A DNA stretch of 64,000 nucleotides from Enoplolaimus lenunculus (taxonomy: Eukaryota; Nematoda; Enoplea; Enoplida; Thoracostomopsidae). This document shows, in pieces, positions 10,274 to 21,600 of this stretch. Both the position numbers and the translations under genes were made by a program. The stretch's first letter is position 1; every line of letters starts with the position of its first letter. The stretch spans positions 62,001 through 126,000 of the forward strand of contig JASANG010002634.1 in the NCBI GenBank assembly GCA_030248215.1, read 5' to 3'. The notes under the pieces are model-generated. The model did no database searches and was not told the DNA's origin. It saw only the letters and a program-made list of their open reading frames with translations.

Positions 10274-13200
10274 ATGTCGCTGGAATCTCAAGAACAAGCA
10301 CTGACCGCAACACCGAGAGAAATTAACGTGACTCGGTTTGTGGAAGATAAAGCATCTGAAATTGCTGATTTGCTCGCAGTTATCGATAATCCTTCACTTC
10401 CGAAGGGTGAAGTTACTCATGGAAAACGGACTCCGATGCAAAGGTTTCCTAGGCATATGCGGAGACGTGCTATGAGCCATAATATCAAGGTAAGTAAGCA
10501 CCCATTCGTTTCGGTCAATATTACATTTGGGTGGTTAGCACAGCTTAACATTGGCTTGTTTCTCAATAAGGTAATTGTGAAGTACAAGCAGTGTATTGAT
10601 AGACTTTAATTGTAGTTTACACACCCTTAAATCGTAAGAATAGTAATTATTAATTAAATTTAAAGCGTATATACTTGATAATCAGGGTGCAACCGGAGGT
10701 GAAAAATACCGGAGCCGGAGCCGGAGGGCAACGAAACTTGCCGGAGCCGGAGGTGAGGCAAAATTAAGTAGTAAAAATGATGGCTAATTAGTTAATTTTA
10801 GCCAATATCAGCAAAATGTTTTGAAGTTGTTTGGTTTCACGCTAATTTTTTTGCCAAATTTCGGCAATTCTTTCATGAAAATTGTGACAAAAGTAAATCG
10901 AAACGCGCTAAACAGATAAGTTTAGGAAAATTATGCAAAATTTTACTACCGAAATTGCCGGGACCTCCGGAAAAATTATACCGGAGCCGGAGGCCGATTT
11001 TCTGCCGGAGCCGGAGCCGGAAGCAGACCTCCGGTTGTACCTTGTTGATAATATATGTCTCGGATATGTTTGGGCGCTGTGTGTTGATTGCACGCGCACA
11101 GCTTGCCATTAGATGCTCATAATACACTTTCTAAAAATGTCAAAACTAATTTTTGAAATGTTGTTTTTATAATTTTAGCGTTATCCCCGATCCAAGCAAA
11201 CCGATCCATTCATCGCTGGCTCAGTCAAAGCGACCAAGCATCGACGAAAACCACCGAGTCGGTATTATAGAAGGCGTCCAAGACGGCTGCTACAAGCGTA
11301 TATTCGACGTCAACGTAAATTCAAATGGCTTGAAACGCATATTTGGCACGCTAAACGTTTTCATATGACGAATCATTTGAGGTATGTCAGGTGGTTCGGA
11401 ACCATCCATGCTGTGACATAGGGTATACACTAGGGATGTGTTGATTAATCGGCATTGGATAATAATCGGCAGTTTTCGTGAGTATCGGCATCGGCACTGC
11501 AACAAAATTGCCGATTCTTTGCCGGTACTTTTTGCACATAACAGTCAGTTGAAGTGCTGTCAATTTAATTTCTGGACGCATATCAGTGTGTCTGGTCCGG
11601 AAAACTACTATCTTTTTTGCGGTTGTGTTTGAAAAAATTAATTGAAATAAACCGTTCGTATAAAATTATAATCGTTTAAGATGGTTAATGTAGGTATCCT
11701 ATCTGTTTATTATGCATTGTGTACTAAAGTTGGAATTGGCATCGGTTCGACATCGGTAAAATTTCAAAATATGAATCGACATCTGTATCGGCATCGGCAA
11801 AAATTATGGTATCGGCCACATCCGTAGTATAATCTTGTTGTAGATGGGTTATAGCAAGGTATTTAGAAACGGGTGGTTGCGGTTTACAATAATTTTGTCG
11901 AAACAGCCGGAGTTGTGCTACCAACTGGAAAGTCCATACAAGGTTGTGACAAAAATTCCAAAGGAAGGTGCTTAAATTATTAATAAATTCAACATCGATT
12001 GCAACCTGGTGGGCAACTATTAAGATTTTTGTAGTGATGATAAGGCAAAAATTTATTGTGACATTGGGTATGCAGGTTGCATTGCGATATACTTCACTTT
12101 ACCGGCGCCAGCCGGCAAAACCGCAAATCCTTATTATATAAAAGATGTAGGTTAAGTGAACGAATAGACATGTAGGTGTCTCGTTATACCAGGGGGTAAA
12201 ATATGCAAATTTTAGGGGACTTGAAGGGATTCGATATAACTTTAAAGCTGAGTAACAATTTTGTTCGATGCATAGGAAGGCTGAGTATTCTGGGCCATTG
12301 CGGTTATAGCAGATCTTAAAGTCAGCCATATGTACGACAATACAGGCATAGATTGAATATTTTTCATGGGGCGTTCGCTCATATTTGGAAGGTCGCTGGA
12401 AATTAAGATATTTCACTAAAAATGAACCAAAAGAGTATTAAAATGAATTTTTCGGTGGCATGTATTTTTCATTTTCCGGTTCCTGTTCCGTTTCCGGTAA
12501 TTTTTTCAAATTTCGGTTCCGGTTCCGGTAAATTGTAATTCCGGTTGCACGCTGGTTTTGGATATTTGGCTGTTTCAGTGGATATCGTTTGCCCATCCGA
12601 GCGACCCAGCGCGGATTTCGGGCAACAGCTCGCGATATTACCCGGCATTCCGTGATGTGGGATATCTCTTATCAGAGTTGCATCGAAATGCAAGGTCCTG
12701 TTCAATTGCTTACATCCCGGCTGAAGCTACTTGTTTCGTCTGCGGTAAGTACAAGCTTTGCCAGTGTCGACACTGTTGTGAATCAACGGGTAGGCGAATG
12801 CATCATTTATAAAAGAGAACCAGGATACCCGTTTGGGGTCATAGGGCCTGTTAGGTTTGTTTGGAAACCGCTGTCACGCGACCAGTCACGTGATCAGCAC
12901 ATGATAAGAACGTTGTGGATATGGGTGCCAGCTGAAATTCACGTGGACATCGTGGGAGAGCTAGTAAAGCTGTTCGAGTTGAGCAAGGTGTACCAGGATG
13001 AGAATGAAACGCTTTCTTGTGGTCTAGGACAGCTTTCGGCCAGTGACATGGACGGAGTGGGCCATGTTCGGTGTGGTGGACGGGAGTCAATGCGAGAAAA
13101 CATGGAAAAACAGACTACTTCCGGTCAAGAGCGATCCAAGAAAGCCCAGAGGCTAAACCAGTTTGCTGAAATTGAGAGCAGCAAGAGTTATCGTGAGTTT

Positions 13201-15837
13201 CGGTTGAATACTGCTGTCAATGCAGAATGTTGTTGGCAAAATCAAGCTGAACATAGGGAAATCCTGAAACTGAGAAGCTATAAGGATCGGCTGGTCCATT
13301 TTAGACTTGTTGGACCCAAAAGTGGGTTGGTGTTGCAACGATGCCTTAAACCGATTGATAAGGATTTTGTCGCACACGTGCGATCTGGAGAGAGTGAACG
13401 TAATAGGTGGGTGTTGGAATGCGATGATGAGACAGAATTAACTGAGTGTCTAGAAAAGGCTTCCAAAGCGTGGGAGACAGTTAGTTCGTGTACGCCAGGG
13501 TCTTTGGTTGATGGAGGGTTCGCGATGAATTTACTTGTCACAGATCCAAGGACTATCCATAGTCATCGAAAGCAGAAACTGGAACTTAGCGGACTGCGTG
13601 GAATTTCCAATTTGGGAGAATCTGTAACTACAGCGGACCGAACAGATTTGGTCGAGTGCAACCGGAACCTGGTACATATCTGGGATAGCGAAGCAAGGAA
13701 AGCTGCACTGGAGCATCAGACGTCGTCTGGAATACTACAAACACGATTAGCTGAGGCGAAGCAAAATTGTGGGGTTTCTGGCCAGGTTAAAGATGAGGTT
13801 GCGGCTGAGCTAACGTCTGTTGTGCCTGTTATGGTGGTCCATAGGAAAGGTATATCTGTCTCTGGCGCACCAACTAGGACAGGACACACGTGTCCGTTAG
13901 GGTACGCCTCTGGGTGGGACCTAATCGTACCCGCTGGGTGGGGCCTAGCGTTTTGGAACGCGATGAACTACGCGACTTGTCGCGCAGCAGGACTTCAAGC
14001 CGCAAAGTTTGCAAATTTCACCGCTAGTCGTCTAGCGTTTCCGCTAGCGTGGCCAGATTCACCGGCAGGGATGGCGTATAACGCCAAGGCACGCGCAGAG
14101 CGAGAGCAATCACTGCTGAAACGTCCGTCTTTAAAACGGCCGAATTTTGTAAGGCTTAAATCGGTGGCGCCGTCACAGTTGCCGTTTGCCCAACTTGTTC
14201 GCGAATGGTCGTCGTCAACTTTGGTTTCAACGGGTGCACTACAAGCGAATAAGTTGGCAAATGTGGGGGAAGGCGTAGAAATAAAACACCCAGAAGCAGT
14301 GGAAATAGCTGACGCAAGGGAAAGGGTAGAAATGAGGGACTATAGGGCTTCGGAAAGTGTGGATATGGGAGATCTTGAGTGTTTGGAAAGGATATCGAGA
14401 GAATTTGATGCACAGGACAAGGCTGGATTTTTTGTTCTCCGTTGTCGCAGGATGTTGCGCGAACTTGAAAAGCTGCTGAATGCTTCTGTAGCGGATTTCG
14501 GACGAAAGAGGTTGGATTGGAGTACCCAACTGGAGATTTGGCGAAAAGATCACTTCCTCGATGCGGCAATGGTTCCCGTTGAAGTTTCGTGTTGTGGACG
14601 TGGGAAACCACAGCGGTATGCGATGTTGTGTGTGCCTGTTAACGAAGATCTGACCTCTGTGTGGGATAGGAGTACTTCTAAACGACAGCAGTACAGACAG
14701 GGCGTTTCAGAGATCAGTCAGAAGAAAATAGCCGTATCCAGAAGAGAAGAAACGCGAAATCAGAAAGAAACTGAAGTTACGGACAGTAGCGAGAAAGGTT
14801 CGGGTAAGGGTAAATCGAACCGACGGGCTGGGAAAGAGTATGTACAGTTGGGGGCTGGGGCAGGTGGGAGTGATGATGATGAAGAACAAAGTGGCGAATC
14901 AGAAGACAATTTGATGGAAAAATTATTTTTTGAAAAAGATAAAAAGAAATTGCGAAAACAGAAGCAGAAAGCGAAACAACGCGCTCGGAAAAAAAAGAGA
15001 CCAAATTCAGAACATCGAGACACTGCCAATGGTGCTATGACTGGGAAACGACATGGTAACTGTGGAAGTGCGGGAGCAGTGTGTGACCTTGCGAAGAAGG
15101 TAACCAAATCAACTCTTGAGAAGGGTAAATCTGAAAGTACGAAGGGTGGTTTGGATCAAGCAAGCGAAATGAACAGAGGTCAGCAACGCGAAAAGATACA
15201 GCAGTGGACTTTATCGCCTGAAACTCGAGACGATGCGAAGAGTGAGGAACCAGCAATCAAAGTCAGCAGAAAAAGTAACGAATCAGCAGCACAAGACAAG
15301 TCGAACAGCAAGGAATTAGCAATCAAAGATAGTAAGAAAATCAGCGAGCAAGTAATCGAAGACAACTTGAAGAGCACCGAAACAGCAATTAAAGACAACA
15401 CGAAAAGCAAGGAACCATCAACCAGCCATAGTCCGAACGGACAGAAACCAGTAGCCAAAGACTGTATCAATGGCATAGAACCAGCAATCAAGAATAACAG
15501 GAAGAGCAACAAAAAAGCAACGAGAAATGGTGCGAAGGCAGACAGCTTGGAGACTTGTTTTAATGACAATATTCCCACGGTTCGGTATAGTTGTATGCGA
15601 GAAATTGCAGGATACGTTGTTGATGGTGATTATTCGTTTGCAATCGCAGGGGGTAAAGCAATCGGATTTGTGCCGTTTCCAGCTTTGATTAAGCTGATGG
15701 TTGTGAGCGCAGACCAAACGGTGGTTAAGGATGGTAGAACCAAGGATTGGTGCAAAGTACTAGTGCGCAATTGCTCGTCACCGCATTATAGACTTGGATC
15801 TGTTCGGATTATAACAGATGTTTTTTCGCAAGTGTAG
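10274..15837 (+). CDS. POP1: Ribonuclease P/MRP protein subunit POP1
   Basis: POP1 is the largest protein of the nuclear RNase P and MRP ribonucleoproteins, which process pre-tRNA 5' ends and pre-rRNA. Three exons: 10274-10489, 11179-11381, 12579-15837, with matching phases, giving about 1225 residues (human about 1024). The start ATG is the first codon of exon 1. The POP1 N-terminal signature runs across the first intron: PRHMRRRAMSHNIK, then KFKWLETHIWHAKRFHM, then GYRLPIRATQRGFRA. Further on come GPVRFVWKP and LWIWVPAE, the POPLD region (GWDLIVPAGWGLAFW, LAWPDSPAGM, KRPNFVRLKSVAPSQLPF), and a C-terminal GYVVDGDYSFAIAGGKAIGF. The extra length is mostly an acidic/basic low-complexity insert (about 14740-15540), including a degenerate repeat around EPAIKD. 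Introns 1 and 2 contain MITEs, one ending only about 25 bp before exon 3. Confidence 0.95.
10683..11044. mobile_element. hAT-like MITE, CCGGAGCCGG subfamily, 8-bp TSD
   Basis: This element lies in POP1 intron 1. It begins CAGGGTGCAACCGGAGG and ends CCTCCGGTTGTACCTTG, with TTGATAAT repeated exactly on both sides (10675-10682 and 11045-11052). Its termini resemble the CCGGTTCCGG element at 6006, but the subterminal repeats are CCGGAGCCGG. A related, more decayed copy is at about 25296-25607. Non-coding. Confidence 0.87.
11425..11835. repeat. MITE-like repeat with GCATCGGCA modules in POP1 intron 2
   Basis: The left part carries GGGATGTGTTGATTAATCGGCATTGG-type sequence with runs of TCGGCATCGGCA, and the right part carries the inverse (CATCGGTAAAATT, TCGGCATCGGCAAAAATT) ending near GGCCACATCCGTAG. 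The left GGGATGTG and right CACATCCG pair as inverted ends. No coding capacity. Confidence 0.5.
12418..12553. mobile_element. Right half of CCGGTTCCGG hAT-like MITE upstream of POP1 exon 3
   Basis: The sequence matches the right part of the 6006-6389 element: CATTTTCCGGTTCC, then CCGGTTCCGGTAAATTG, ending GTAATTCCGGTTGCACGCTG. The left end was not identified. It stops about 25 bp before the exon 3 acceptor, so the polypyrimidine tract (TTTGGCTGTTTCAG) directly follows the insertion. Confidence 0.65.
15240..15530 (+). repeat. Degenerate coding repeat in POP1 (EPAIKD unit)
   Basis: Within POP1 exon 3 the protein repeats a unit of about 13-16 residues, with cores such as EPAIKV, ELAIKD, EQVIED, ETAIKD, KPVAKD and EPAIKN, each followed by a Lys/Ser-rich spacer. 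At DNA level the same unit shows as repeated GCAATCAAAGA/GAACCAGCAATCAA. It looks like a tandem expansion in a disordered linker between the POPLD region and the C-terminal domain. Confidence 0.8.
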
Positions 15838-16209
15838 GATGCCACTCCAGCTATGACAACAGATTTAGTGATAATGATTCATTTCGGAAGGATGTTATTT
15901 TTGAAATTTTGTCGCTTGTAAGAGACTTATAGCGGGAGGAATTCATTGTGACTCGGTACAACATTAAAGCCAGATAGTGATCTAGCATTTCGGACTAAAA
16001 GCTTATGAATTTCGATATTCGATAAGTTGTAATTTTAACGCTTACAAAAGTGTGTAAGTTTGTTTCAAATATTAAAAAATGTTTAAATTTATTACCAAGG
16101 CCCGTATACTCAAATGTATATAGCACCTTAATTGAGCACATTTTTCACATTTTTGATGTGTGATAGTTTTCGTGCCAATTTTAAGATCCGCAATTGCAGC
16201 CAATGTAAA

Positions 16210-16430
16210 GAACAAGGGCAGAACAGTATTATAAGCATATTCCTAAACCTAAGAATAAGCCTAAGCCTAAGCCTAAGCATGAGCATATTCCTAAGCATAA
16301 TGAGCATATTCCTAATCCTAAGCCGAAGACAAGCGAAAAAATTAGTCTAAAGCTTAAGCTTACTCTATTGCAGTCCCACAGAAAAACGTTTCGCCTCTGA
16401 TCTTTACATGGTCCGGTGCTATAAGCAATT
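16210..16430 (-). repeat. TTAGGC-bearing dispersed repeat
   Basis: Read on the minus strand, this repeat has a conserved block with AAAACG and TGGGACT, then a variable array of TTAGGC/TTAGGA units (perfect at 16256-16278, as CCTAAG on the plus strand). Relatives are at 17400-17815 (interrupted by the piggyBac MITE) and at 23465-23600 and 23100-23190 on the plus strand. The shared block around GATCTTTACATGG and CTTTACTC shows these are one family rather than chance telomere-like runs. Confidence 0.6.
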
Positions 16431-16997
16431 GAGAATGTGGTCCATGAGATATGAAATCGGTCAGCGTTTACGGTGGCATGGTTTTTTTTTCTTTATCTGA
16501 AAGACTTATTGTTGAATTTGAATTTGCATACATATACGGGCTTTGTATTATATAAAGAGTGCAAGGTTTAGGCTAAGCAGTGTTCTGCGTTGTTCAGTAT
16601 AGTGTAATTGTACCTGAGATAAGTTTGTAAATAATAAAAAATTTTGCTACTGAAATCACCAATTCCAGGGAAACATTCGAAAGAAATTCGAGATGGCCAC
16701 ACTTTTGAATGTACCTAGTCTGGCAGGCCACGGTATTTTTCTTGCGTTGCCAATGTTTCATATTTGGGTTTGGGACCATGTTAATTATAGGAACATCCAT
16801 GAGTGATGGCAACAGACGTTCAAATTCTGCAAAAAAATGGTGGTTCGGATTCGGTTGTGAAAAATCCGAATCCAACAAACAATGTTTGGCAATATATACT
16901 TACATTTTTCAACAAATCAAATTCTTTGTTTCAGGCCACAAATCTTTTGGCTGAGGTTGCGAAATTTATCAGCGTTTAAAAGTTATTCGGCTGGCAT

Positions 16998-17110
16998 TAC
17001 ACTGCAAAAAATGGTGAGTCAAATTGACTCTCAATTTGACTCAGTTTGTGTAGTCCCGTAGAGCTTATTCCAGAGAGAGTCAATTTGACTCACCATTTTT
17101 TTGCAGTGTA
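16998..17110. mobile_element. Small mariner-like MITE (TA target)
   Basis: About 113 bp including the flanking TA dinucleotides. The ends CACTGCAAAAAATGGTGAG and CTCACCATTTTTTTGCAGTG are long inverted repeats that continue into GTCAAATTGACTC, so most of the element is palindromic. The TA target and small size suit a Tc1/mariner-type MITE. Partial copies are at about 18205-18313 and 19882-19966; the latter supplies the acceptor of an SRA1 exon. Confidence 0.8.
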
Positions 17111-17489
17111 CGTTGGTATTTTGAAACAAATTATCGAAGCCATTTTAGCTTTATCTATCTTAGCAGCATTAACCGAATAACAGGGAGTACCCTCTGAAAG
17201 GGCCATATAAGAGCTTTTGTTGACCTCTGGCTCCGGTATTTTTCACTTTCGGTTGCACACTGATCAATAGTTTATTAAATAAATATGGGTCTATCACAAG
17301 TTAAAAATAATTCTTTGCCAAAAAACTAAACTTTACGTATGTACTTATAGTTACATTTCTGACGATGGGACCGGAATGGTCTTGCATGTTTTGGCCAATG
17401 TATACAACAGCACCGTTATAGTAGTATAAGCATATACATAAATGAGGTTATACCTTAAAGCCTAAGCAAAAAAATAGTGAAAAGCTTAA

Positions 17490-17752
17490 CCCTTTCTCAC
17501 ATGAATATTTTCTATTTCCCCTGAGACCTACTTTTATGCTAGGATTCGAACTCCGGTGACTGGAGTGGGAGGCGAATACCATCACCACTCAGCTATAGGA
17601 GCTTGACGCTCGAGCCCGAGGGGGCTCTTACGTCTTGTGGTGATTGAGTACTATGTATGCGTGTTGCAATTGTTAAACACGGTGCGATATATATTATTTA
17701 ACGTATATACACTGCGCTAAGTTGCCTATATGCAACTCAATGTGAGAAGGGG
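17490..17752 (-). mobile_element. piggyBac-like MITE with tRNA-Gly-like interior, copy 2
   Basis: This 263-bp element is flanked by TTAA (17486-17489 and 17753-17756), with ends CCCTTTCTCACAT and ATGTGAGAAGGGG. It is the reverse-orientation twin of 9721-9983 and keeps the A-box TAGCTGAGTGG and B-box GTTCGAATCC on the minus strand. It has split a TTAGGC-bearing repeat whose halves are at 17400-17485 and 17757-17815. A diverged third remnant without the B-box is at about 27385-27592. Confidence 0.85.
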
Positions 17753-18174
17753 TTAAATTTACTCGATTGCAGTTCCGCAGAAAATCGTTCCACCACTGAT
17801 CTTTACATGGACCGAAGTTTTTAATGACATGGTGTTGAACCGTTTGTCCTGGTATTTTTAACACAATATATCTCTATTGCAGTCGTTTTATACTGTAATT
17901 CAATACGCCGTCCAAATTCTCGACAAAAGTTCACCGGATCATCTTTGGCGCACCAGATGAATGTTTCCGGTATACCGAGCATATTAATGTTAGAGCTTTT
18001 TGGCTTCCAATATTAATGATTTAACTGCTGGCATCCAACCGCTAACCTAAAATTATAAAACACAGTTTGTACCTACTTACAACCAAAGTCTATGATGTTG
18101 CCCGATAAGAGTCCATGAAATGGTAATCGTCACAATTATTGTGTGCGATTATAGATGGCATTTGGTCTTCGGCA

Positions 18175-18560
18175 GGGTGTAACCGGATATCCGTTTCCGG
18201 TCTCAGCAAGTCAAATTTGACTCTGGCGGAGTCTCGAATTTTGACTCAGTTTGTGTAGTCCGGAATAGCCTATTTCGGGGAGAGTCAATTTGACCATTTT
18301 TTGTAGTGTAGAATGCCAAAATCCGGAAACAAATGCAGTAGCTAGAAACGTACGATAAATTATGGAGTACGATACAAATTGAGTATTTTGACAATACACG
18401 TTCATGCCGATTTTTTAAATTTTCGAATGAAAAAATTTTAATACCGAAAATACCGAAAAATTCCGGTGAAAAAATACCTGATTTATTATCGGAACCGGAT
18501 AGTGACAAATACCAGATTTCCCTATCCGAACCGGAATTCGGATTGCACCTTGCCTGGCAT
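18175..18560. mobile_element. Composite: hAT-like MITE carrying mariner-like MITE remnant
   Basis: The outer element begins CAGGGTGTAACCGGATATCC and ends near GGAATTCGGATTGCACCTTG, a pair of inverted termini related to the other CAGGGTGCAACCGG elements. Inside (about 18205-18313) is a decayed copy of the mariner-like MITE (GTCAAATTTGACTC...GAGAGTCAATTTGAC). No clear target duplication of the outer element remains. Confidence 0.55.
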
Positions 18561-18698
18561 ACGTATTGCTGCGGAGAAACACTACACCATCTAAATTTAA
18601 TTTCTTCAAAACTGTTACATTTAAATTTCAGTAGACTTAACTTACGTAAACTCAGTTTCAAAATTGAAACCAGCGCCCGTATAACTTTGAACACTTAC

Positions 18699-21600
18699 GT
18701 CATCAAAGTGATCAACAATTAGTTTGGTGTGTATCAAATAAGCTTCGTCCCAGTTTTTATTTTCGATCGCTAAAATAAGCTAAACTATGATAGTTTTCAA
18801 ATCAAAACTTTCTGACTCAAAAATACCAAAATATAAACCTAACTTTTACAATCAAGCTAAAACTTACATAAATGTTAGTTTTAATATACCTACCAGGGCT
18901 TTCCAATATACTGCTTTATGCTTCATTGTTCACTGGTTTTGACACCAATCACTTTTAAAACAAAAGATACTAAAATAGTCAATGTATCACGACAATTCGT
19001 CGGCCGACAACTTGTAATTCGAAATTTCATCCACTCGGCAATTCGTCGCCCATCATTATGCTTAGACTTTTAGGCTTAGAATGACGCGTAAGATTATGTT
19101 TAGAATTATTCATAGGTTTTAAGACACTATTGGGTGACAAGCTGACCAGTGACGAGTTGCCGTGGATCCGTGGGACTTTACCTCGAAACAACGGATCAAG
19201 ATCGGCTTGGTTAAGAGATTTAAAATTTTGTTGCCGTAACGCAGCATACAATTTCGGTAACCGTTTTTGAATGCCAGATCGTGTTGAGGGCTGAAAATAT
19301 GTTGAGAACACCATTGCTCCATGATGACGGTTAGACAACAGTATGCAACTTGGCCTATAATTTCGCGCAATACAAAATGCATTAGAACACGTTGGGTCAT
19401 TTTTAAAACGTCATGTGCGCCGTACTAGAAACATGATATCGAGTCCTACTCACATACTTGAATTCCAGCCAGAGATTCAACTAGCGCAGATAACACAGCT
19501 TCGACTTGATCGCAGTCTAAGCATTCGCCGCCGTCTGTCACACCAGCAGAAGCAGTCCGCTCCACCGAAACGCTGGGCACCTTGTCACCCATTGACGTCC
19601 CACGGTCTGTCGGTTTCGTTTGTCCTAATCCGACAGCGGTCGCAGTGTTCGTTGCGTCCAGAGGTGGTGTGGGTGGAATTTCGAAATTCGGTTTCGCCAG
19701 TAGCTGCTCAAATTTTAACTGAGAACCAATATCCGGTGGGAATGTGTTCCGGACAGGGTCGCATCCGTTTTCACTGAGTTTGTCATCGCCAGATTGCCCA
19801 CTTTTGGTAGTTTGAATATCGGATACGGCTGAAGAATCACTAGGAGTTGATATTATATTTAATTTTGGAACGTGAGGCATACTACACTGCAAACGATGGT
19901 AGTCAAGTTGACTCTCTTCGAAATAGGCTTTTCCGGACTACACAAACTGAGTCAAATTTGAAACCCGATTTCTGGGATGCGAGACGCTATTCCTCATCCT
20001 TCGATTATAAGACTTTAGGTTTCTGTCGTGCATTATACACCAGAAAATCCATTAATTTTTCCGCAAATATTTTAAAAGCCATGCGAATATTAGCTTTCCT
20101 CAATTGTATTATATATATATTGACATAAAACATTTTGATTTTTCGTTTCCGGTATTTTTATTATTAATTTTCGATATTTTTTCATTAACCGTTTACTCTG
20201 CAAATGAAACAAACAAATAAACAACTAAACAAACAAACCAACCAACCAGCAAACAAACGAACAAACGAGCAATAAACTAATAAACAAACGAACAAATAAA
20301 CAAACAAATGAACAAACAATCAAATAAACAAATAAACAAAAACAAATAAACAAAGAAATAAACAAACGAAGAAATAAACAAATGAACAAACAATCAAATA
20401 AACAAAGAAACAAACAAACAAAAAAGTAAACAAACAAATGAACAAAGAAAAAAATAAAGAAATAAACAAACAAACAAACTAATAAACAAACAAACAAACA
20501 CGCAAAAATAAACAAACACGCAAAAATAAACAAATAAACAACCACACCATGCATTCTATCGTTAAAATAAACCAGAAACTAAATCAAAACCGTCTCCGGC
20601 CAAACGTAGGATACAGTGTGAACAATATTGAAGAACCATTACATGACAGACACCGCAGACACCTAAAAAACACTCGAAGACGTGCGTGACAGCTCCCTGG
20701 ACACTCGTTAAAATGCGACACTTTTTTTATAACAAATCTTTTTCTATGCCCCGAGACTAAAAATTCATTTCGGTCAAATTGAAAAAAAAGGAAGCTATCA
20801 ATTGAAATTTAGTAATTAAAATAATTAAATGTAACGTATAAGCAGCAGAAATACTCGATATCGACCGGAGCGTAAACAATGATTTTTTTTTGAAAAATTA
20901 CTATTTAAATGAATTGTTTTTTCTTGACCAGAAACATAAAATCTGATCAAAGGCGGAGCTACGATTTCATGTCGAGAGGATACAACTTCAATAAAATAAT
21001 GTTTGCGACTGCACACAGTGAACAAGAAACTAAATTAATGATACTTATCGGCGAGTAGGTTATTTCTAAACTATGTAAAAGGGCATACGTTCGTTATATC
21101 TCCACAGACGTTCAGTGGAGATTTTACATTTCTAGCATATATCACATTTAAATACGCCCTTAAACGCGATAAAAATACACGCTTATTTGATTCATTGGCG
21201 TAAATTTAGGCTTAGATTTATATTTCAGGTTAGAATTATGCCAAAACACCAGCAGTGAAACTGTAATTCCCGTTAAAGTGCCTATTTATGTATATAGGCC
21301 GCTGAATGCAAAATATTTCATCCTTAATTGGATTAGGCTTAAATTTTTATATTTTTCAACGATAAGTTACATTTTTCAACGAGAGGTTATATTTTTCAAC
21401 GAGAGGTTATATTTTTCAACGAGAGGTTATATTTTTCAACGAGAGGTTATATTTTTCACCGAGAGGTTATATTTTTCAACGAGAGGTTATATTTTTCAAC
21501 GAGAGGTTATATTTTTCAACGATAGGTTATATTTTTCAACGAGAGGTTATATTTTTCAACGAGAGGTTATATTTTTCAACGAGAAGTTGTATTTTTCAAC

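Larger units (their letters stand above)
15838..18698. other. POP1-SRA1 spacer, repeats
   Basis: This is the gene-free region between the convergent ends of POP1 (+) and the SRA1 gene (-). It contains TTAGGC-bearing repeats (16210-16430 and 17400-17815), a mariner-like MITE (16998-17110), a fragment of the ACCGAATCCGAAT element (about 16780-16900), piggyBac MITE copy 2 (17490-17752) and a hAT-like composite (18175-18560). The last exon of SRA1 (expected to encode the SQWMVGVKRLI-type end) should be here on the minus strand, but I could not find it. Confidence 0.6.

Noticed and set aside
12740-12790. GTAAGT-like donor inside POP1 exon 3
   Set aside because: The frame reads through it and aligns with POP1 on both sides, so no intron is needed.
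14156-15578. Several antisense frames opposite POP1 exon 3
   Set aside because: They have no similarity to known proteins and overlap a clearly conserved POP1 exon.
18203-18694. 163-codon minus-strand frame
   Set aside because: It runs across a composite MITE and shows no conserved domain.
19027-19338. Second open frame over SRA1 exon 3 (KRLPKLYAALRQQNF)
   Set aside because: At first it looked like the SRA1 domain, but the chosen frame with VIMEQW and donor at 19250 joins exon 4 (NWDEAYLIHTKL) in phase; the other frame does not.
20225-20554. Phe/Leu/Val/Cys-rich 109-codon frame on the minus strand
   Set aside because: It is a translation of an AAAC/AAAT simple repeat.
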